A stretch of 47,546 nt of DNA from Flavonifractor sp. An82 (lineage in GTDB: Bacteria; Bacillota; Clostridia; Oscillospirales; Oscillospiraceae): assembly GCF_002159265.1 (NCBI RefSeq), contig NZ_NFHG01000022.1:1-47546 (forward strand), given 5' to 3'. Both the position numbers and the translations under genes were made by a program. The notes below the pieces were generated by a model that had not been told where the DNA came from, did not search any database, and was given only the letters and a program-made list of their open reading frames with translations. Positions 8,704-16,764 of the stretch are shown piece by piece (positions within the stretch are counted from its first letter, which is position 1; every line of letters starts with the position of its first letter).

Positions 8704-8741
8704 AAAAAAGCCCCGGTCCGCCGTCAGGCGGGCCGGGGCTT
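8704..8741 (-). terminator. Intrinsic terminator after the amino-acid transporter operon
   Basis: GCCCCGG..CCGCC pairs with GGCGG..CCGGGGC around a GTCA loop, followed by six T residues on the minus strand, five bases past the ATPase stop codon. Confidence 0.85.
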
Positions 8742-8745
8742 GGGA

Positions 8746-9468
8746 TCACAGAACCTTGGACAGGAACTCGATGGTGCGGGGCTCCTTGGGGTTGGCAAAG
8801 AAGGCGTGGGGCTCGTTCTGCTCCAGGATGTGGCCGCCGTCCATAAACAGGACCCGGCTGCCCACCTCCCGGGCAAAGCCCATCTCGTGGGTGACCACCA
8901 CCATGGTCATACCCTCGTCAGCCAGCTGCTTCATGACCTCCAGCACCTCGCCCACCATCTCGGGGTCCAGGGCGGAGGTGGGCTCGTCGAACAGCATCAC
9001 CTTGGGCTTCATGGCCAGGGCCCGGACGATGGCAATGCGCTGCTTCTGGCCGCCGGAGAGCTGGGCGGGGTAGGAATCCGCCTTCTCATCCAGGCCCACC
9101 CGCTTGAGCAGGGCGGTGGCCAGATCGTCGGCCTCAGCCTGGCTCATCAGCTTGGTGCGCACGGGAGCCAGGGTGATATTCTTCCGGATGGTCATATTGG
9201 GGAAGAGGTTGAAGTGCTGGAACACCATGCCCATGTGCTGGCGGATCTTGTCGATATCCGTCTTGGGATCGGTGATATTGGTACCCTCAAAGCTGATGGT
9301 ACCGGCGGTGGGGGTCTCCAGCAGGTTGAGGCAGCGCAGGAAGGTGGACTTGCCCGAGCCGGAGGGGCCGATGATGACCACCTTTTCTCCGGGATAAATA
9401 TGCTCGGAAATGTCGTCCAGCACCAGATGATCCCCAAAGGATTTGGTCAGATGTTTAACGTCGATCAC
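8746..9468 (-). CDS. Polar amino acid ABC transporter ATP-binding protein (GlnQ type)
   Basis: ATPase of an amino-acid importer. At 240 residues it has the family length, with Walker [11 protein letters not shown]-loop [12 protein letters not shown], signature LSGGQKQRI, Walker [19 protein letters not shown] and the switch histidine VTHEMGFA. The start is set at the GTG at 9468 ([14 protein letters not shown]): an AAAGGAGG site lies 10 bases upstream. It overlaps the permease gene by 14 bases. It works with the permease and binding protein encoded upstream. Confidence 0.93.
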   Translation of the reverse strand: MIDVKHLTKSFGDHLVLDDISEHIYPGEKVVIIGPSGSGKSTFLRCLNLLETPTAGTISFEGTNITDPKTDIDKIRQHMGMVFQHFNLFPNMTIRKNITLAPVRTKLMSQAEADDLATALLKRVGLDEKADSYPAQLSGGQKQRIAIVRALAMKPKVMLFDEPTSALDPEMVGEVLEVMKQLADEGMTMVVVTHEMGFAREVGSRVLFMDGGHILEQNEPHAFFANPKEPRTIEFLSKVL

Positions 9469-10177
9469 TTTGACGCAGCCTCCTTTCCAGTTTGCCCTGG
9501 AGCCAGGTGAGAAGAATGACCACCACCAGATACATGATGGCGATGCCGATGTAGGGGGGCATGTAGTCAAACGTATTGCCGGCAATACGGGCCGCCCGGT
9601 AGGTCAGCTCGGTAAGGCCGATAGTGTTGACCAGGGAGGTGTCCTTGAACAGGGTGATGAACTCGTTGCCCAGGGAGGGCAGGATGTTCTTGAAGGCCTG
9701 GGGAATGACGATAAAGCGCATGGTATCCAGATAGCCCAGGCCCAGGGACCGGCCCGCCTCCGTCTGGCCCACGTCCACGCTCATCAGGCCGCCCCGGACG
9801 ATTTCCGCCACGTAGGCGCCCGAGTTGATGCCCAGAGCCACCACGCCCACCATGAACTTGTTCCGGCTGGAAGCAAAGACCACAAAGCCCCAGATCAGGA
9901 TCTGCACCAGCATGGGGGTACCCCGGATGACGGTGGTGTAGATCTTGCAGATGATGTTGAGGATGCCCAGAGGGATGCTCTTCCGGCGGCCGGGGCGCTG
10001 CTGGTCATGGGCGGTACGGATGACCGCCACCAGAACACCCAGGGCAACACCTACGATCAGGGATACCACCGTCAGCTCGATGGTGGTCAGCAGGCCCTGG
10101 AGGTAGAGCTGCCAGCGGTCCCCCTCCAAAAAGGCGGCATCCAGCCGGGGCCCCAAATTGTTCAGCCATTCAAACAT
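9455..10177 (-). CDS. Polar amino acid ABC transporter permease (HisM/GlnP type)
   Basis: A 240-residue membrane permease of the His/Glu/Gln/Arg/opine family. It shows [22 protein letters not shown] as its first membrane helix, the conserved [11 protein letters not shown] and [25 protein letters not shown] motifs, and the ATPase-docking stretch [26 protein letters not shown]. The ATG has a GGAGG site 6 bases away. A hairpin terminator lies 28 bases upstream of its start. Confidence 0.93.
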   Translation of the reverse strand: MFEWLNNLGPRLDAAFLEGDRWQLYLQGLLTTIELTVVSLIVGVALGVLVAVIRTAHDQQRPGRRKSIPLGILNIICKIYTTVIRGTPMLVQILIWGFVVFASSRNKFMVGVVALGINSGAYVAEIVRGGLMSVDVGQTEAGRSLGLGYLDTMRFIVIPQAFKNILPSLGNEFITLFKDTSLVNTIGLTELTYRAARIAGNTFDYMPPYIGIAIMYLVVVILLTWLQGKLERRLRQSDRR

Positions 10178-10204
10178 AATTGCCTCCTTCTCTCAGGCTA
10201 CGGG

Positions 10205-10234
10205 AAAAAAGGGCGGCCGGAAAGGCCGCCCTTT
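10205..10234 (-). terminator. Intrinsic terminator between binding protein and permease
   Basis: AAAGGGCGGCC and GGCCGCCCTTT form an 11-bp stem with a 5-base loop, followed by TTTTTT on the minus strand. It lies inside the transporter operon, so it probably acts as a partial terminator that keeps binding-protein mRNA more abundant than permease mRNA. Confidence 0.8.
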
Positions 10235-10247
10235 CTTGTAGTTGGAT

Positions 10248-11108
10248 TTACTCAGCAGTGATGTACTTGTCCACGATGGACTGGACGGTACCGTCGGCGA
10301 TCAGCTCGCTCAGAGCGGTGTTCACGGCATCCTTCAGAGCGGTGTTGCCCTTGGCAAAGGCGATGGCGTAGTCCTCCACGGCGAACTCAGTATCCAGGAT
10401 CTTCAGGCCCTCGTTCTGAGCCACAAAGGACTTGGCGGGCTCGTTGTCGATGACCACAGCATCCACCTGGCCGTTGACCAGAGCCATGACGGCCAGAGCG
10501 CCGTTCTCATAGGCGGTGACGTGGTCCTCGCCGTAGCCGCCGTTCTCGGGGGTGTCGGAGCAGTAGATGTAGCCGGTGGTAGCGGTCTGGCAGCCGATCA
10601 TGTCAGCGTTGGCCAGGTCGTCGATGGTCTGGATGGGGGAGTCCTCCTTGACGATGACCACCTGCACACCGGTGGCATAGCTGTCGGAGAAGTCCATGAC
10701 CTCCAGGCGCTCATCGGTGACGGTGATGCCGGCCATGGCAATGTCGCTCTGGCCGGTCTGCACGGCGGTGAGAGCGGCGTCAAAGCCCATGTCGTCCACC
10801 ACCAGCTCCAGGCCCAGCTTCTCGGCGATGGCCTGAGCCACCTCCACGTCGATGCCCTCGAAGCCGCCGTCGTCGGTGGTCATCTCATAGGGAGGGAAGG
10901 CGGCGTTGGTGGACATGTGGAGCTTGCCCTCTTCCACGGTGGTGAACTCACCGGTGGCGGCGGGAGTGTTGCTCTCAACAGAAGGGGTATTGCTGTTGCC
11001 GGAGGGAGTCTCGGCATTGCCGGCGTTGCCGCCGCCGCAGCCGGCCAGCAGGGACAGAGACATAACCGCGGTCAGGCCCATGAGGGCCAGCTTCTTGAAA
11101 TTCTTCAT
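10248..11108 (-). CDS. Amino acid ABC transporter substrate-binding lipoprotein
   Basis: The extracellular solute-binding protein of the transporter. The 286-residue protein has a lipoprotein signal peptide (MKNFKKLALMGLTAVMSLSL) with lipobox LAGC, Cys24 being the anchor, then a Gly/Asn/Ser-rich linker and a SBP_bac_3 domain: LHMSTNAAFPPYEM, GFEGIDVEVAQAIAEKLG, DIAMAGITVTDERLEVMDFSDSY. The ligand is probably a polar amino acid. The ATG at 11108 has an AGGAG site; the ATG seven codons upstream has a poorly spaced one. Confidence 0.94.
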   Translation of the reverse strand: MKNFKKLALMGLTAVMSLSLLAGCGGGNAGNAETPSGNSNTPSVESNTPAATGEFTTVEEGKLHMSTNAAFPPYEMTTDDGGFEGIDVEVAQAIAEKLGLELVVDDMGFDAALTAVQTGQSDIAMAGITVTDERLEVMDFSDSYATGVQVVIVKEDSPIQTIDDLANADMIGCQTATTGYIYCSDTPENGGYGEDHVTAYENGALAVMALVNGQVDAVVIDNEPAKSFVAQNEGLKILDTEFAVEDYAIAFAKGNTALKDAVNTALSELIADGTVQSIVDKYITAE

Positions 11109-11176
11109 ACTGTATTCTCTCCTATTCATTGCGTTTGACGCGTTCCTCTTTGTGTTCCTTGAATTAGGTGACTCTT

Positions 11177-11204
11177 ATTATACACCATATGCAAAAAAAT
11201 GCAA
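11177..11204 (-). promoter_or_regulatory. Candidate promoter of the amino-acid transporter operon
   Basis: A perfect TATAAT -10 box on the minus strand (11182-11177) with a weak TTGCAT -35 box 16 bases upstream. It lies about 70 bases before the binding-protein start. Confidence 0.45.
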
Positions 11205-11289
11205 TATTTATTCATTCGTCAAACCCAACAAAAAACCGAAAGGTTTTCCCCCGTTCTCTCTCCGCGCTGCTGTGGAAGGGGGTGACAGT

Positions 11290-11308
11290 CACATAATGCT
11301 GTTATGTG
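11290..11308. promoter_or_regulatory. Inverted repeat between divergent transcription units
   Basis: CACATAA and TTATGTG form a perfect 7-bp inverted repeat around a 5-base centre, about 35 bases upstream of the DUF1836 -35 box. It could be an operator for one or both flanking units. No gene is seen in the gap between the two units. Confidence 0.35.
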
Positions 11309-11341
11309 AGCAAAGGGGCCTGTTTTCAGCGTTTGAAGGGG

Positions 11342-11371
11342 TTTACTTCCGGGAAAACAATGTGGTATAAT
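11342..11371 (+). promoter_or_regulatory. Candidate promoter of the DUF1836-DegV-PrmA operon
   Basis: TTTACT and TATAAT with an 18-base spacer; the -10 box is preceded by TGG, giving an extended -10. Confidence 0.55.
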
Positions 11372-11422
11372 GACGGCGATATGTTCACATATGGTTTTGA
11401 AAACCAGAAAGGAGGCATCCTT

Positions 11423-11965
11423 TTGGAAGAGATCCGCGCATTGAAAGAGCGGCTGGAGGGAGAGCGGCCGGTGGACTGGGAGGGTTTCCCGGATATCGGG
11501 CTGTATATGGACCAGCTCATCAGCTATATGCCCCGCCAGCTCATCCACTACGGGGAGGGTGAGGCCCTCACCTCCGCCATGGTGAATAATTATATTAAGG
11601 ACGGGGCCATGCCCCGGGCGGAGGGCAAGCGGTACTCCCGCACCCACCTGGCCTATCTCACCGCCCTGTGCGCCCTCAAGCAGGTGCTGTCGGTGAAGGA
11701 CGCCGGCCTGCTGCTGGCCTCGGCGGCCCAGGGCAGGGAGCCCAGCGAACTGTATGAGCAGTTCCGCATGGAGCTGGATCGGGCCCTGGACGTGACCGCC
11801 GGTTCCCTGGACCCCACCGCCGGGGAGGAGGACCTGCCCGGCCTGGCTATGGCCCTGGCCCTGCGCAGCTACGCCGACAAGCTGGCCTGCCAGCGCATTC
11901 TGGAGCTGCTGCGGGCCAAGCAGCCCCCCAATGAAAAAGAAAAGAAAAAACGCGAAAAAGACTGA
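11423..11965 (+). CDS. DUF1836 domain protein
   Basis: A 180-residue cytoplasmic protein of the DUF1836 family, which is common in Firmicutes beside degV and has a predicted MerR-like helix-turn-helix fold. Family features are LYMDQLISYMPRQLIHYGEGEALTSAMVNNYIKDG (residues about 25-60) and RYSRTHLAYLTALCALKQVLSV. The tail is very basic (NEKEKKKREKD). I choose the TTG start at 11423 because AAAGGAGG lies 7 bases before it; a GTG far upstream has no site and would cross the promoter. It is the first gene of a unit with DegV and PrmA. Confidence 0.82.
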   Translation: MEEIRALKERLEGERPVDWEGFPDIGLYMDQLISYMPRQLIHYGEGEALTSAMVNNYIKDGAMPRAEGKRYSRTHLAYLTALCALKQVLSVKDAGLLLASAAQGREPSELYEQFRMELDRALDVTAGSLDPTAGEEDLPGLAMALALRSYADKLACQRILELLRAKQPPNEKEKKKREKD

Positions 11966-11989
11966 ATGATACAGGAGGTCCTCTGAACA

Positions 11990-12862
11990 ATGGGAGATTA
12001 TGTGATTCTGACTGATTCCTCCGCCGACCTGACGGCGGAACTGGTGAAGGAGCTGGGGGTAGAGGTAATCCCCCTGTCCTTCACCATGGAGGATAAGATC
12101 TACTACAACTGGCCGGACAACCGGGACATTGACCCGGCGGACTTCTACGCCCGCCTGCGGGGCGGGGCCATGGCCACCACCTCTGCCGTCAACGTGGCCA
12201 CCTACACCGACGCCATCGAGCCCATGCTGAAGGAGGGCAAGGACGTGCTGGTGCTGGCCTTCTCCTCCGGCCTGTCCACCACCTGCAACTCGGCCCAGAT
12301 CGCCGCCGGGGAGCTGATGGAGCAGTACCCCGACCGGAAGGTGGCCGTGGTGGATACCCTGTGCGCCTCCCTGGGCCAGGGCCTGCTGGTGTGGTATGCC
12401 GCCCGGATGAAGCAGCAGGGCAAGACCATGGAGGAGGTCCGGACCTGGACCGAGGAGCACAAGCTGAACCTGTGCCACTGGTTCACCGTGGACGACCTCC
12501 ACTTCCTCAAGCGGGGCGGCCGTATCTCCGCCGCCACCGCCGTGCTGGGCACCATGCTGTCCATCAAGCCGGTGATGCATGTGGACAACGAAGGCCACCT
12601 CATCAAGGTTGGCACCGCCCGGGGCCGCAACGCCTCCCTGAAGGCCCTGGTGGACCACATGGAGGAGACCGTGCTGGACCTGAAAGACCAGGTCATCTTC
12701 ATCAGTCACGGCGACTGTTTGGCCGACGCCCAGAAGGTGGCCGATGACGTGAAGAGCCGCTTTGGGGTGGAGACCGTCATCATCAACTACGTGGGTCCCG
12801 TCATCGGCGCCCACTCCGGCCCCGGCACCGTGGCCCTGTTCTTCCTGGGGAGTGAGCGGTGA
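11990..12862 (+). CDS. DegV family protein (fatty-acid binding, FakB type)
   Basis: DegV/FakB proteins bind a fatty acid and present it to the kinase FakA for phosphorylation and entry into phospholipid synthesis. The 290-residue protein has the opening ILTDSSADLT, the fatty-acid carboxylate-binding region ATTSAVNVATYTDA, LAFSSGLSTTCNSA, LKRGGRISAATAVLGTMLSIKPV and the closing VGPVIGAHSGPGTVALFFLG. An AGGAGG site precedes the ATG. The gene is tightly packed between DUF1836 and prmA; a fakA gene lies about 2 kb further on. Which fatty acid it binds is not visible. Confidence 0.9.
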   Translation: MGDYVILTDSSADLTAELVKELGVEVIPLSFTMEDKIYYNWPDNRDIDPADFYARLRGGAMATTSAVNVATYTDAIEPMLKEGKDVLVLAFSSGLSTTCNSAQIAAGELMEQYPDRKVAVVDTLCASLGQGLLVWYAARMKQQGKTMEEVRTWTEEHKLNLCHWFTVDDLHFLKRGGRISAATAVLGTMLSIKPVMHVDNEGHLIKVGTARGRNASLKALVDHMEETVLDLKDQVIFISHGDCLADAQKVADDVKSRFGVETVIINYVGPVIGAHSGPGTVALFFLGSER

Positions 12863-13806
12863 TGGAGGATATCAAGTGGCTGGAGGTGGTGCTGGACACC
12901 ACCGAGGAGGAGCTGGACGGTCTGTGCGCCCGGCTCACCGCCAACGGCGTCACCGGCTTCGCCATTGAGGACGAGGAGGACTTCAAGACCTTCCTGGAGC
13001 AGAACCGTCAGTACTGGGACTATGTGGACGAGGACCTGATGGAGCAGATGAAGGGAGTGTGCCGGGTCAAGTTCTATGTCACCGACGACGACCACGGCAA
13101 GGCCCAGCTGAAGCAGTGGCTGGAGGGCATCGACAAGCCCTACACCACCGCGTCCCTGGGGGACAACGACTGGGCCCACTCCTGGCAGAAGTACTACAAG
13201 CCCATGACGGTGGGGGAGAAGTTGTGGATCGTCCCCGAGTGGGAGAAGGATCAGACCCCGCCGGAGGGCCGCACGCCGGTGTACCTCAACCCCGGCCTCA
13301 CCTTCGGCACCGGCAACCACGCCTCCACCCAGCTGTGTCTCATGGGGCTGGAGGAATATGTGGTGCCCGGCCAGCCGGTGCTGGACCTGGGCTGCGGCAG
13401 CGGCATCCTGTCCATCGCCGCCATGGCCCTGGGGGCCTCCACCGCCGTGGCGGTGGACATTGATCCCAAGGCGGTGGATGTGGCCTATGAGAACGCCGGT
13501 CTCAACGGCATCGGCAGAGACCGGTACACCGTCCGGGCGGGGGATGTGCTCTCCGACCAGGCGCTGGTGAAGGAACTGGGGCAGCAGCGCTGCCCCCTGG
13601 TGCTGGCCAACATCGTGGCCGACGTCATCATGCCTCTGTCCGCCAAAGCGGGGGAGTGGATGACATCTGACGGCGTATTCCTGTGCTCCGGCATCATTGA
13701 CACCCGGGCCGACGAGGTCCAGGCCGCTTTGGAGCGCAACGGCCTGCATATCATCCGCCGCCGGGAGCAGAACGGCTGGGTCTCCCTGGCCGCAAAGCTG
13801 GCATAA
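12862..13806 (+). CDS. prmA: Ribosomal protein L11 methyltransferase
   Basis: S-adenosylmethionine-dependent enzyme that trimethylates ribosomal protein L11. The N-terminal L11-recognition domain begins MEDIKWLEVVLDTTEEE, and the methyltransferase domain carries TFGTGNHASTQLC, the SAM-binding VLDLGCGSGILSIAA, AVAVDIDPKAVDVAYENA and LANIVADVI. The usual FGTGTH motif reads FGTGNH here. The ATG overlaps the DegV stop in a TGATG arrangement, indicating coupled translation; a GTG three bases earlier is an alternative. Confidence 0.93.
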   Translation: MEDIKWLEVVLDTTEEELDGLCARLTANGVTGFAIEDEEDFKTFLEQNRQYWDYVDEDLMEQMKGVCRVKFYVTDDDHGKAQLKQWLEGIDKPYTTASLGDNDWAHSWQKYYKPMTVGEKLWIVPEWEKDQTPPEGRTPVYLNPGLTFGTGNHASTQLCLMGLEEYVVPGQPVLDLGCGSGILSIAAMALGASTAVAVDIDPKAVDVAYENAGLNGIGRDRYTVRAGDVLSDQALVKELGQQRCPLVLANIVADVIMPLSAKAGEWMTSDGVFLCSGIIDTRADEVQAALERNGLHIIRRREQNGWVSLAAKLA

Positions 13807-13814
13807 TGTGCACG

Positions 13815-13849
13815 AAAAAGGACGTACCGCAGGCGGTACGTCCTTTTTT
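13815..13849. terminator. Bidirectional terminator between prmA and the RHH gene
   Basis: AAAAAGGACGTACCGC and GCGGTACGTCCTTTTT form a 16-bp stem with a 2-base loop, with A and T runs on both sides, so it can end both converging units. Confidence 0.9.
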
Positions 13850-13867
13850 GCCTCTCAATGGGGGACT

Positions 13868-14047
13868 CTATTGGTCCGTCTCTTCCTTCAAATTTTCCAA
13901 CGCCACCCGGGTGGCCTCGATGACGAACTGGGAGAAGTTGCAGTCCGTGCCCTGAATGGCCTTCTCCACCTCCTCCAGGATCTGATTGGGGAAGCGGATG
14001 GTCTTGGAGGTGGTCCCGGGAACGGCGGGCAGCTTGAATTTTGCCAT
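13868..14047 (-). CDS. Small ribbon-helix-helix DNA-binding protein (59 residues)
   Basis: A 59-codon gene read from an ATG with a GGGGTGAT site. The protein reads as an Arc/MetJ-type ribbon-helix-helix: a basic start with a beta strand (TTSKTIRFP), helix A (NQILEEVEKAIQG), a turn with the typical NFS, and helix B (QFVIEATRVALENLK). Such proteins usually act as dimeric repressors, often of their own promoter or as antitoxins. It is divergent from the unknown 95-residue gene, with 95 bases between, which hold repeated sequence motifs. I infer a regulatory role; no toxin gene is evident. Confidence 0.75.
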   Translation of the reverse strand: MAKFKLPAVPGTTSKTIRFPNQILEEVEKAIQGTDCNFSQFVIEATRVALENLKEETDQ

Positions 14048-14060
14048 ACGATCACCCCGT

Positions 14061-14124
14061 CTTACATTTTGTCATTTACAATGTAATACGTGCTGTGTTA
14101 TAAGTATGTAAGACAAAAAGTAAG
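14061..14124. promoter_or_regulatory. Repeated motif in the RHH divergent intergenic region
   Basis: CTTACATTTTGTC (14061-14073, plus strand) and CTTACTTTTTGTC (14124-14112, minus strand) are inverted copies differing at one base. Within the first half, TTACAT and ATGTAA also form an inverted repeat. They flank the candidate plus-strand promoter and are plausible operators for the ribbon-helix-helix protein. Confidence 0.45.
14075..14104 (+). promoter_or_regulatory. Candidate promoter of the 95-residue gene
   Basis: TTTACA and TATAAG with an 18-base spacer and a TGT extended -10, ending 38 bases before the ATG. It lies between the inverted CTTAC motifs. Confidence 0.45.
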
Positions 14125-14142
14125 ACACCAGGAGGTAATAGG

Positions 14143-14430
14143 ATGGATTGGGAGAGCGCCTATCAGCAGTGCCCGCCCTTCGGTGTTGGTAAAGGCCCTT
14201 ATACCTGGGAGACCTGCCGGGTGATGGAGACCGTTCGACAGGACCTGGCGGCACTCCGTCAGGGGCTGACCGGAGAAAAAAGCCGTCTGCTGGAGCAATA
14301 TCTGGAAAGCGCGGAGCAGTACCTGCACAGCTGTTGCCGCTACTATTATTACCGGGGCATGCTCCATGGAACCAGAGAAGCTCTGGAGATTTGGACGGAG
14401 GAATACTGCTCCGGAGGGGAAACCGGATAG
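14143..14430 (+). CDS. Hypothetical protein (95 residues)
   Basis: I do not recognise this family with confidence. The protein is soluble, helical in its middle (RQDLAALRQGLTGEKSRLLEQYLESAEQYLHSCC), rich in Tyr and Cys (CCRYYYYRGM), and ends EALEIWTEEYCSGGETG. A strong AGGAGG site supports the start. The helical arrangement recalls small accessory proteins of Clostridia prophages (DUF6809-like), but that is a guess. It is divergent from the ribbon-helix-helix gene and may be controlled by it. Confidence 0.65.
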   Translation: MDWESAYQQCPPFGVGKGPYTWETCRVMETVRQDLAALRQGLTGEKSRLLEQYLESAEQYLHSCCRYYYYRGMLHGTREALEIWTEEYCSGGETG

Positions 14431-14451
14431 GAGGACGGGGCCGCAGCCCGC

Positions 14452-14477
14452 GTAGGGGCGGCCCTTGCGGCCGCCCG
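14452..14477 (+). repeat. GTAGGG-hairpin intergenic repeat, copy 1
   Basis: GTA followed by a GGGCGGCC/GGCCGCCC hairpin with a 5-base loop, in the gap between the 95-residue gene and fakA. A related unit, GTAGGG followed by a GC hairpin, lies on the minus strand at 40211-40238. Confidence 0.5.
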
Positions 14478-14499
14478 CCGGTCTCCGCCCCATGAAAGC

Positions 14500-14535
14500 A
14501 AAAACCGGCGCCGCCCCAGACAGGGCGGCGCCGGT
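14500..14535 (-). terminator. Intrinsic terminator after fakA
   Basis: ACCGGCGCCGCCC and GGGCGGCGCCGGT form a perfect 13-bp stem with a 6-base loop, followed by TTTTT on the minus strand. Confidence 0.88.
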
Positions 14536-14547
14536 GTTCGTTTTGGA

Positions 14548-16224
14548 TTACTCCGCGGAGATCATATAGTAGTACACGGGCTGACCACCGGAGAGCAGGG
14601 TGATCTCGGCCTTGGGGCAGCACTGGGTGAAGAGCTCCAGCGCCTTCTGGGCCTCTTCCTCAGTAACGTCCTCGCCGTAGAAGATGTTGATGAACTCGGC
14701 ACTCTGCTGGGCGTCGGCCTCGGCCAGGCGGCGCAGCAGGGCGTCCAGATCGGTATCGGTACCGAAGAGCTGATGCTCGGTGAGGGCCAGATAGTCCCCC
14801 TGCTTGATGGCAAAGCCGTCAAAGTCGGAATCCCGGGCAGCATAGGTGATCTCGGAGGTGTGGACGTTGCCGATGGCCTCGGTCATGGCGGCCACGTTGT
14901 CCTCCTGGGAGGCCTCCAGGTCCATGACCATCAGGGCGGAAATGCCCTGGGGCACCGTCTTGGTGGGCAGCACCACAACCTGCTTGCCCTCGGCCAGAGG
15001 GACGCACTGCTGGGCAGCCATGATGATGTTGCCGTTGTTGGGCAGCACAAAGACGATCTCCGCCGGGGTGGCGTCGATCACCTTCATGATATCATCGGTG
15101 GAGGGGTTCATGGTCTGTCCGCCGCTGATGACGCCGTCGGCGCCCAGGTCCCGGAACACGGCGGCCAGGCCCTCGCCGGCGGCTACCGCCACCACGCCGT
15201 ACTTCTTCTCGGGGGCGGCGATCTTCCGGCCGCCCTCCTGGTGGTCGTGGTCGTCTTCCAGATCGTCGGTGCTCTGGATGTGGCGCCCGGCGGCCAAATC
15301 CTCCGCCTGGGTGCGCATGTTCTCGATCTTGGCCAGCTCCAGGGTACCGTACTTCTGGGCCTCGGTCAGGGCGGCGCCGGGGATGTCGGTATGGACGTGG
15401 ACCTTGAAGCAGTCGTCGTCCTCGCCGATAACCAGGCTGTCGCCGATGCTGTTCAAATAGGCCTCAAAGGACTCCAGGCCCTTGTCGGAGGTCTTGCGGA
15501 CGATAAACACCGTGTCAAAGGTGAAGGTGATCTCCTCGGCGGCAATGGCGGCATAGTCGGTCTTGTTCTCCGACTTGGCGCTCTCCTCTCCGCCCTCAGG
15601 CAGGGGCAGACCCCGCAGGGAGTCCAGCATACCCTGGAGAATCACCAGGAAACCCTTGCCGCCGGCGTCCACCACCCCCGCCTTCTTGAGGACAGGGTTC
15701 ATCTCGGTGGTGTGCTCCAGGGCCACCTGGCCCTCGGCAATGGCGGCCTCCAGCACGGCCTCGGGGTCGTTGGGGGTCTTGCGGGCGGCGTCGGCCGCCC
15801 GGGCGGCGGCCAGACGGGACACGGTAAGAATGGTGCCCTCGGCGGGCTTCATGACTGCCTTATAGGCGGCGGCCACGCCGAAATCCAGGGCGATGGCCAG
15901 ATCCCGGCCGTCGATCTCGTCCTTGTCCTTCACGGCCTTGGAAAAGCCGCGGAAGAGCAGGGACAGGATGACGCCCGAGTTGCCCCGGGCCCCCCGCAGC
16001 AGAGCGGAGGCGGTGGTGCCCGCAGCTTCTCCCACGGTGCGGGGCTGCTTCTTGCGCAGCTCGGTGGCAGCGGTGGAGATGGTCAGGCCCATATTGGTGC
16101 CGGTGTCGCCGTCAGGCACGGGGAATACGTTCAGCTCGTTGATCTGCTGTTTCTCAAGATTGATGGAGGCTGCCGCATGGATGATAGCCTGGGCAAAGGA
16201 CGCTCCGTCAATGCGCTCTCTCAT
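14548..16224 (-). CDS. fakA: Fatty acid kinase catalytic subunit (DAK/DhaL domain)
   Basis: FakA transfers phosphate from ATP to a fatty acid held by a FakB (DegV) protein, feeding exogenous or recycled fatty acids into phospholipid synthesis. The 558-residue protein has the N-terminal DhaL kinase domain with the metal-binding NVFPVPDGDTGTNMGLT motif (32-48) and RGARGNSGVILSLLFRG, a middle domain with HVHTDIPG, and the C-terminal DegV-like DUF1949/FakA domain with QTMNPSTDDIM and VLPNNGNIIMAA. The start is the ATG with a GGAAGG site. It follows gls24 by 35 bases, the usual arrangement. Confidence 0.93.
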   Translation of the reverse strand: MRERIDGASFAQAIIHAAASINLEKQQINELNVFPVPDGDTGTNMGLTISTAATELRKKQPRTVGEAAGTTASALLRGARGNSGVILSLLFRGFSKAVKDKDEIDGRDLAIALDFGVAAAYKAVMKPAEGTILTVSRLAAARAADAARKTPNDPEAVLEAAIAEGQVALEHTTEMNPVLKKAGVVDAGGKGFLVILQGMLDSLRGLPLPEGGEESAKSENKTDYAAIAAEEITFTFDTVFIVRKTSDKGLESFEAYLNSIGDSLVIGEDDDCFKVHVHTDIPGAALTEAQKYGTLELAKIENMRTQAEDLAAGRHIQSTDDLEDDHDHQEGGRKIAAPEKKYGVVAVAAGEGLAAVFRDLGADGVISGGQTMNPSTDDIMKVIDATPAEIVFVLPNNGNIIMAAQQCVPLAEGKQVVVLPTKTVPQGISALMVMDLEASQEDNVAAMTEAIGNVHTSEITYAARDSDFDGFAIKQGDYLALTEHQLFGTDTDLDALLRRLAEADAQQSAEFINIFYGEDVTEEEAQKALELFTQCCPKAEITLLSGGQPVYYYMISAE

Positions 16225-16259
16225 GTCTGTGTTCCTTCCTTTCAATGGGCGGGCCGGCC

Positions 16260-16610
16260 TCAGCCGATGACCATGGAGTCAATGCAAACGTCCACATTGC
16301 GCACCTCTGCGCCGGTGGTACGCTGCACGATATAGCGGACCTCGCTCATGATGGAGCGGCTCACCGCCATCAGATTCACGCCGTTGTCTACGATGATGTG
16401 CAGTTCGATGGAGACCGTGGAATCCTCGTTATAGGTGACCTTGACGCCCTTGCCCATGGATTCCCTGCGCAGCAGGTGGACCAGGCCGTCGGTCTTGGAG
16501 CGCACAGCCATGCCCTTCACGCCGTAGCAGTTGGTGGCGGCGGCGCCGGTGATATTGGTAAACACTTCGCTGCTGATGGTGATATCGCCCCGTTCGGTTT
16601 GCAGCTTCAT
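16260..16610 (-). CDS. Asp23/Gls24 family envelope stress response protein
   Basis: A 116-residue Gls24/Asp23 protein (YloU type): it opens MKLQTERGDITISSEVFTNITG and has VHLLRRES, SIELHIIVDNGVNLMAVSRSIMSEVRY. Members sit at the membrane through a partner and are linked to envelope stress. Here, as in many Firmicutes, it precedes fakA and shares its promoter. A GGAAGG site lies 9 bases before the ATG. Confidence 0.93.
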   Translation of the reverse strand: MKLQTERGDITISSEVFTNITGAAATNCYGVKGMAVRSKTDGLVHLLRRESMGKGVKVTYNEDSTVSIELHIIVDNGVNLMAVSRSIMSEVRYIVQRTTGAEVRNVDVCIDSMVIG

Positions 16611-16692
16611 TGACTGATCCCTTCCTTTCGTGGGGTGTCTTCATGGCATCCCCGTCAAAGCGGGGGAAAAGGTTCCCTTGATTTGTCCTTCT

Positions 16693-16721
16693 ATTGTATT
16701 CCATTTCACTCCAAATTACAA
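16693..16721 (-). promoter_or_regulatory. Candidate promoter of gls24-fakA
   Basis: TTGTAA and TACAAT with a 17-base spacer on the minus strand, about 80 bases before gls24. Its -35 box lies in one arm (16713-16722) of a 10-bp inverted repeat shared with the divergent promoter. Confidence 0.6.
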
Positions 16722-16764
16722 GGGAAAAAAGTTTCTGCAAAGTGGGAATGTACACTTGTAATTT
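16713..16764. promoter_or_regulatory. 10-bp inverted repeat covering both divergent -35 boxes
   Basis: AAATTACAAG (16713-16722) and CTTGTAATTT (16755-16764) are perfect inverted copies 32 bases apart; each contains the -35 box of one of the two diverging promoters. The symmetry may just reflect shared promoter sequence, or mark a binding site for a common regulator. Confidence 0.5.
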
